Below are positions 33,034-37,053 of a stretch of 37,053 nucleotides of DNA, piece after piece (position 1 is the stretch's first letter; each line of letters begins with the position of its first letter). A program made the position numbers and the translations under genes. The DNA comes from Gemmatimonadota bacterium (GTDB lineage: Bacteria; Latescibacterota; UBA2968; UBA8231). Below the pieces are notes generated by a model. That model saw only the letters and a program-made list of their open reading frames with translations. It searched no databases and was not told the DNA's origin. Where the stretch lies: positions 1 to 37,053 of the forward strand of contig JABHDC010000111.1 in NCBI GenBank assembly GCA_018673255.1, read 5' to 3'.

Positions 33034-33834
33034 TCAGGTGGACGGCGGCAACCACACGTTATCGGCAGTGAGTTGGAAGCGTTCGACGATCTCAACCTGG
33101 CGCTCGGTCCAGGTCTGCAGCGAGACCAATTTATGCGCATCACTGCCGAGGGATACGTTACCACCGCCGTCGAGCCACAGCTCGATGAACTCCGCTACGC
33201 GCCCGGCGCGCTCAGGGTGATACCAGAATGCAGGCTGGATTTCCAGCGCTACGCCACGCTCCCTGCCAAGGGCAATGAGATCTCGTATTCTGCTTCTGTC
33301 GCTGGCGTCCCACATGGCATTGGGCTCGTGCTCGGGTAGTGTTACCTTGCCGACATACGGGTGCGCTATAATGTCGGTGTGGGGCCAATTCAGAGCCGTC
33401 TCGAAACAGTCGAGTTCGTGGGCGGCGACTTCGGCGCAGGTGCCCCGGACGCAGTCTACCCAGTCGAGGTGATAGTGGTTGGGGGCGACGACGGTGTACT
33501 CGCAGAGCTCGAGAATCTCGTCACACTCTACCATGACACCCTTGCCTTGCACTTCGAACTCACCACCGATGACGACCTGAACGGGCCAGTCGGCAGCATC
33601 ACGGCGAACCTTGTATTGCCGTAGTCGTTCGGCGTGGGCGGGTCGATCGGTCACGCGGGCGATGTGAATATGATCGCTGAATCCGAGACACCGATAGCCG
33701 TGTTCGACAGCCAGGTCGACAGCCGCGTCCAGCGTCATGTCGGGCTGGCCGCATAGAGACAGGTCGGTGTGCGTGTGCAAAGAAACGAGAGGAGCAGCAT
33801 CGGTGGCGCGCAGAGGCATCAGGTTGGGTTCCAT
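33034..33834 (-). CDS. PHP-domain phosphoesterase-like protein
   Basis: This 266-residue metal-dependent hydrolase is of the PHP (polymerase and histidinol phosphatase) family. It shows the N-terminal SLHTHTDLSLCG (H20, H22), the second motif LGFSDHIHIA, the metal-binding VIGGEFEVQGKGV, TDIIAHPYVGK and the C-terminal NVSLGSDAHKL. This gives a full set of PHP ligands, similar to histidinol-phosphatase-like enzymes of unassigned substrate. The ATG at 33834 is chosen because GGAAGAG lies upstream; an ATG at 33819 overlaps the stop of the upstream fragment. No histidine biosynthesis genes are nearby, so a true histidinol phosphatase is unlikely. Confidence 0.88.
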   Translation of the reverse strand: MEPNLMPLRATDAAPLVSLHTHTDLSLCGQPDMTLDAAVDLAVEHGYRCLGFSDHIHIARVTDRPAHAERLRQYKVRRDAADWPVQVVIGGEFEVQGKGVMVECDEILELCEYTVVAPNHYHLDWVDCVRGTCAEVAAHELDCFETALNWPHTDIIAHPYVGKVTLPEHEPNAMWDASDRSRIRDLIALGRERGVALEIQPAFWYHPERAGRVAEFIELWLDGGGNVSLGSDAHKLVSLQTWTERQVEIVERFQLTADNVWLPPST

Positions 33835-34202
33835 TCGAGGGGGGGCTCTTCCACGCTGCCGCGAAGCGCATACCGGGCAAAGATCAGGTCATCGACTCGC
33901 AGGATCTCATCGAGTCCGGACCGATCGCGACCCGAATCGATGGGGTTCACCCAGACCAGGACGCCATCGACCTGCAGCAACTGCGCCAGAACATCATCGG
34001 CAAAAGCCTCGTCAAAGACCACCGTCTCCGAAGCGACACCGACCGTGCGTAGTGTTTCTGCGACACCGCTGAGTCGTCCTTCGGCGGAGAGGATCGACAA
34101 GGGGTCATTGTGGTGAGTCTCGTGTACGCTGGCAAGCGATTCTGGTGCGATGGGTGGGGCTCTAGCCGGCAGGCCAACGGCGGTGGGGAAGGCCTGAGTC
34201 AC
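33819..34202 (-). pseudogene. Truncated Cj0069-like (ATP-grasp-type) gene fragment
   Basis: The 127-residue reading frame contains the segment RLSGVAETLRTVGV, TVVFDEAFADDVLAQLLQVD and GVLVWVNPIDSGRDRSGLDEIL, which resembles the N-terminal part of Cj0069-family ATP-grasp-like proteins of more than 300 residues. Just where such proteins continue with a segment like REVAAAGVWVSAHPDVI, the sequence changes to VDDLIFARYALRGSVEEP and stops. No remaining C-terminal part is present, since the PHP gene occupies the downstream DNA. The start (GTG at 34202) is uncertain, and the frame is open only to a stop at 34236. It is probably a decayed remnant; a short functional protein coupled to the PHP gene is the alternative. 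Family recognition is from memory. Confidence 0.5.
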
Positions 34203-34366
34203 CTGGGTGGCGACCGGGACGAGCGGCCTCCCGTCTTACCCGGAGTCGACTCACCGCCCTGCTGTGCCCCCCTGCCGGACGACGGTCCCGATCCATATCT
34301 TCATGCCGATTCAGCCTGCCACACATCTGATCCGTGGGTGAAACGATCACGGGGTTGGGCCCGCCA

Positions 34367-35953
34367 ATGAAACGTGAAGAGATGCTCGCCGCGGTCCGAG
34401 ACCGCACAGCGCCCTGGGACCTCATCGTCATCGGCGGTGGCGCTACCGGACTGGGAACGGCTGTCGACGCTGCCTCGCGTGGCTACGACGTCGTCCTCTT
34501 CGAGCAGTCGGACTTCGCCAAGGGCACGTCCAGTCGTTCGACGAAACTCGTGCATGGTGGCGTGCGGTATCTACAGCAGGGCAACGTCTCTCTCGTCATG
34601 GAAGCGCTCACCGAACGGGGACGTCTCCTGCGTAATGCGCCCCACCTGGTCAGCAATCTCGCCTTCATCGTGCCCAGCTACGAATGGTGGGAGTCCCCCT
34701 TCTACGGCATCGGACTGCGGGTCTACGATCTGCTGGCTGGCGAATACGGGTTCGGTCGCTCCCGCCACCTGACGCGCGATGAAGTTCAACAGGAGATCCC
34801 CTCGATTCAGCCGGATGGCCTGCGCGGCGGGACCCGCTACTACGACGGCCAGTTCGACGATGCCAGACTCGCCATCCATCTGGCCATGACCGCCGTCGAG
34901 CAGGGCGCGACGATGGTGAACTATGCCACCGTGACGGGCCTCAACAAAGCCGCCGATGGCACGATCCACGGGGTCACCATTCGGGATGAGGAATCCGGTG
35001 AGCAGATGGAGGTGGCCGGTCGTGCCATCATCAACGCCGCCGGCCCGATGGTTGATGACGTGCGCCGCCTCGACCAGGCCTCCGCTTCACCCATTGTCTC
35101 GCCGAGTCAGGGCACACATCTGGTCCTGGATCGATCCTTCATTTCGCGAGACACGGCCATCATGGTACCTCACACCCAGGACGGACGCGTGATGTTCGCC
35201 ATCCCCTGGCATGACGTCGCCGTCGTGGGCACGACGGACACACCCATCGATACGATCGAGCTGGAGCCGCGTCCCCTCGAAGAAGAGATCGACTTCATCC
35301 TGGCCACGGCAAACCGCTACCTGGACCGGCCCGCATCCAGAGCCGATATCCGCAGTGCCTTCGCCGGCATCCGGCCCCTCGTCAGGACCGGTCAAGGCGG
35401 CCCGACGGCGGCGCTCTCACGGGAGCACACGATTCTCATCGACCCCGATTCCGGACTGATGAGTGTCGTGGGCGGCAAGTGGACGACATACCGAAGGATG
35501 GCACAGGACGTCGTGGATCAGGCGGCGATCCTGGCCGGATTGCCATCGCGCGAATGTGCGACGCTGGCCCTGCCGATTCACGGATCCCATGAGAAGGCCT
35601 GCCAATTCGGTCGACTCGCTTATCATGGATCCGATGCGCCGGCCGTGCAGGCATTGATGAATGCTGCCCCGCAGAATGCATCACCCGTTCATTGCCGCCT
35701 CCAGATGACACAGGGCGAGGTGATCTGGGCATGTCGGCATGAGATGGCCCGAACCGTCGATGACCTGCTGGCCCGCAGATCCCGATCGCTGTTGTTCGAC
35801 GCGGAGGCCGCATCAGAGGCGGCCGAAGCGGTTGCCCGGATCGCGGCAGCCGAACTGGGTCGCGGCACCGACTGGATCCAACAGCAGACGACAACCTTCA
35901 GGCAGATCGCCAGTCGCTACGTGGCACCTCCAAACGCCAGGCAGAACACATGA
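34367..35953 (+). CDS. glpD: FAD-dependent glycerol-3-phosphate dehydrogenase
   Basis: This 528-residue flavoenzyme oxidises glycerol-3-phosphate to dihydroxyacetone phosphate at the cytoplasmic membrane and passes electrons to quinone. The N-terminal FAD motif DLIVIGGGATGLGTAVDAAS leads into FAKGTSSRSTKLVHGGVRYL, the GlpD signature. It is followed by QGTHLVLDRSF, VGTTDTPIDT, IRSAFAGIRPLV and SVVGGKWTTYRRMAQDVVD. The C-terminal GlpD domain (about 400-515) includes EVIWACRHEMARTVDDLLAR. The ATG at 34367 is used; in-frame GTG at 34334 and ATG at 34382 are alternatives, and none has an ideal ribosome binding site. It overlaps the next gene by four bases (ATGA) and complements glpK upstream. Confidence 0.95.
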   Translation: MKREEMLAAVRDRTAPWDLIVIGGGATGLGTAVDAASRGYDVVLFEQSDFAKGTSSRSTKLVHGGVRYLQQGNVSLVMEALTERGRLLRNAPHLVSNLAFIVPSYEWWESPFYGIGLRVYDLLAGEYGFGRSRHLTRDEVQQEIPSIQPDGLRGGTRYYDGQFDDARLAIHLAMTAVEQGATMVNYATVTGLNKAADGTIHGVTIRDEESGEQMEVAGRAIINAAGPMVDDVRRLDQASASPIVSPSQGTHLVLDRSFISRDTAIMVPHTQDGRVMFAIPWHDVAVVGTTDTPIDTIELEPRPLEEEIDFILATANRYLDRPASRADIRSAFAGIRPLVRTGQGGPTAALSREHTILIDPDSGLMSVVGGKWTTYRRMAQDVVDQAAILAGLPSRECATLALPIHGSHEKACQFGRLAYHGSDAPAVQALMNAAPQNASPVHCRLQMTQGEVIWACRHEMARTVDDLLARRSRSLLFDAEAASEAAEAVARIAAAELGRGTDWIQQQTTTFRQIASRYVAPPNARQNT

Positions 35954-37005
35954 TGCAGCGAGCACGAGTGGCAGTCATCGGCACCGGCTGGTGGGCGACT
36001 TCCGTCCACATCCCTGCCCTGCTTGAGAACGAGGCCGCCGAACTGGTGGCCCTCTGCGACCGAGACCCCGATCGCCTTGCCGCGGCCGCCGCAGCCTGTT
36101 CTGTGGGAACCACGTACACCGAAGTGGATGAGTTGATCGAGAAGGAGACACTCGACGGCGTCGTGATCGCCACGAGTCACGCGAGTCACCACTCGATCGC
36201 CCGCACGTGCCTGGAAGCTGGCCTGCACGTCATGATCGAGAAACCTATGACCCTGTTCGCCCCCGAAGCGAAGGATCTCGTTGAGATCGCGGCTCGCCGC
36301 GAGCGGGAGTTGATCGTCGGCTATCCGATGAATTTCACCCCGTACGCGAGGCGCGCCCGCCAGGTGATCAGGAGTGGCGAACTCGGTCCGGTGCAATACG
36401 TGAATTGCGTCTTCTGCTCCCACATCCTTGAACTTCTGCGGGGAGAGCACGATGTGACCGGTCCAGTACATGGTCCGGGCGCCGTCTACAGTGATCCGGC
36501 GCTCTCCGGTGGGGGCCACGGCCATCTGCAGATGACGCATCCCCTGGGCCTGATGAACTTCGTCACTGATCTGGCACCCCGACGGATCCAGGCCCTGATG
36601 CGCGAGCAGAGCCCCGGCTTGGATCTGGTGGATGCGATGACGGTCGAGTTCGAGTCCGGCGCCCTGGCCTCGATCGGCGGCACGGGGAACCTGGGAGGTG
36701 GAGGCGGCCACAAGCACGACCTGCAGGTGTTCTGTGAGAGGGGATCCATCGATATCGATGCGACAGCAGGTACGGCCCTGATCCATCGGCCCGACGGACA
36801 GACCGAAACCCTGGACCCGGTCGTGGGCGAGGAGGCCTATCCCCGCTACCGGACGTCGAGTAATCTCGTCGACGTCATCCTGGGGCAGGATACCAACGGG
36901 TCACCGGGCGAACTCGGTTGGCGAGTCGTGGAGATCCTCGACGCCTCCTACCGCTCGGCCCGGCAGGACGGCCGGGCCATCTGTGTCGAGGAGCTCTACT
37001 CCTGA
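35950..37005 (+). CDS. Gfo/Idh/MocA family oxidoreductase
   Basis: This 351-residue NAD(P)-dependent dehydrogenase has the Rossmann start RVAVIGTGWWATSVHIPALL, VVIATSHASHHSIA, the catalytic-type IEKPMTLFAPEA (E97-K98-P99) and a C-terminal alpha/beta domain with GGHGHLQMTHPLGLMNF. It keeps the lysine that the other Gfo/Idh/MocA protein in this window (3736-4734) has lost. The ATG at 35950 overlaps the glpD stop (ATGATG; a second ATG at 35953 is also possible), so it is likely translated together with glpD. Whether it acts on a glycerol-derived or a cyclic polyol substrate is unknown. Confidence 0.92.
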   Translation: MMQRARVAVIGTGWWATSVHIPALLENEAAELVALCDRDPDRLAAAAAACSVGTTYTEVDELIEKETLDGVVIATSHASHHSIARTCLEAGLHVMIEKPMTLFAPEAKDLVEIAARRERELIVGYPMNFTPYARRARQVIRSGELGPVQYVNCVFCSHILELLRGEHDVTGPVHGPGAVYSDPALSGGGHGHLQMTHPLGLMNFVTDLAPRRIQALMREQSPGLDLVDAMTVEFESGALASIGGTGNLGGGGGHKHDLQVFCERGSIDIDATAGTALIHRPDGQTETLDPVVGEEAYPRYRTSSNLVDVILGQDTNGSPGELGWRVVEILDASYRSARQDGRAICVEELYS

Positions 37006-37053
37006 GACCCTAGTTTGCTTGTAATTGCGGAGTATAGATCCGTAAATGCAAAG

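Noticed and set aside
37015..37038. Promoter-like TTGCTT and TATAGA after the last gene
   Set aside because: The spacing is only 12 bases and the downstream gene is outside the window, so it cannot be supported.
1..37053. tRNA, rRNA, CRISPR arrays, insertion sequences, phage or toxin-antitoxin genes
   Set aside because: None could be seen on either strand: no direct-repeat arrays, no transposase or integrase motifs, and nothing that reads as a tRNA cloverleaf.

Overview
This window looks like a GC-rich (about 60% by eye) chromosomal segment of an uncultured Gram-negative bacterium. It has tightly packed genes, many ATGA or TGATG stop/start overlaps, GC-rich hairpin terminators and frequent GTG starts. 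No phage genes, insertion sequences, tRNA, rRNA or CRISPR arrays are visible. The gene mix (two Cys-type sulfatases, DUF1080, phytanoyl-CoA dioxygenase, several Gfo/Idh/MocA-type and SDR dehydrogenases, paired URO-D-like proteins, a fused CcoN-CcoO oxidase) resembles marine heterotroph genomes of the Latescibacterota, Poribacteria or wider FCB/PVC type. That placement is inference from gene content only.

Layout. 1-3237: the 3' end of acetyl-CoA synthetase, a strong terminator, then a GH133-type glycogen debranching enzyme. 3343-4734: a small membrane-anchored coiled-coil protein, convergent with a Gfo/Idh/MocA oxidoreductase. 5042-13431: a complete cbb3 oxidase biogenesis and structural operon in the order ccoI-ccoS-ccoNO(c)-ccoQ-ccoP-ccoG-ccoH-safE. 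In it CcoN, CcoO and an extra cytochrome c domain are one polypeptide, and the CcoP-like protein has no haem sites. 13547-20206: phytanoyl-CoA dioxygenase family protein, N-acyl-D-amino-acid deacylase, a DUF1080 protein, an unusual DUF362/5'-nucleotidase-C-domain secreted fusion, and a MarC family membrane protein, closed by a bidirectional terminator.

20301-24931 (minus strand): a nitronate monooxygenase-like flavoprotein, and an operon of two SDR/epimerases followed by a sulfatase. 25154-26644: a second sulfatase, divergent from that operon. 26726-28944 (minus): two adjacent URO-D superfamily proteins with overlapping stop and start. 29151-30647: glycerol kinase. 30700-32896 (minus): an Old Yellow Enzyme and a dipeptidase-fold protein that has lost most of its metal ligands. 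33034-34202 (minus): a PHP-domain hydrolase preceded by a truncated Cj0069-like fragment. 34367-37005: glycerol-3-phosphate dehydrogenase overlapping a second Gfo/Idh/MocA oxidoreductase.

Taken together the window encodes a high-affinity respiratory terminal oxidase, central carbon entry points (acetate, glycogen, glycerol) and accessory catabolism probably aimed at sulfated or modified sugars, D-amino-acid derivatives and other small organics. The best candidates for something undescribed are the rearranged cbb3 oxidase (haem domain moved from CcoP to CcoNO), the DUF362/5'-nucleotidase fusion, and the metal-ligand-depleted dipeptidase homologue coupled to an OYE.
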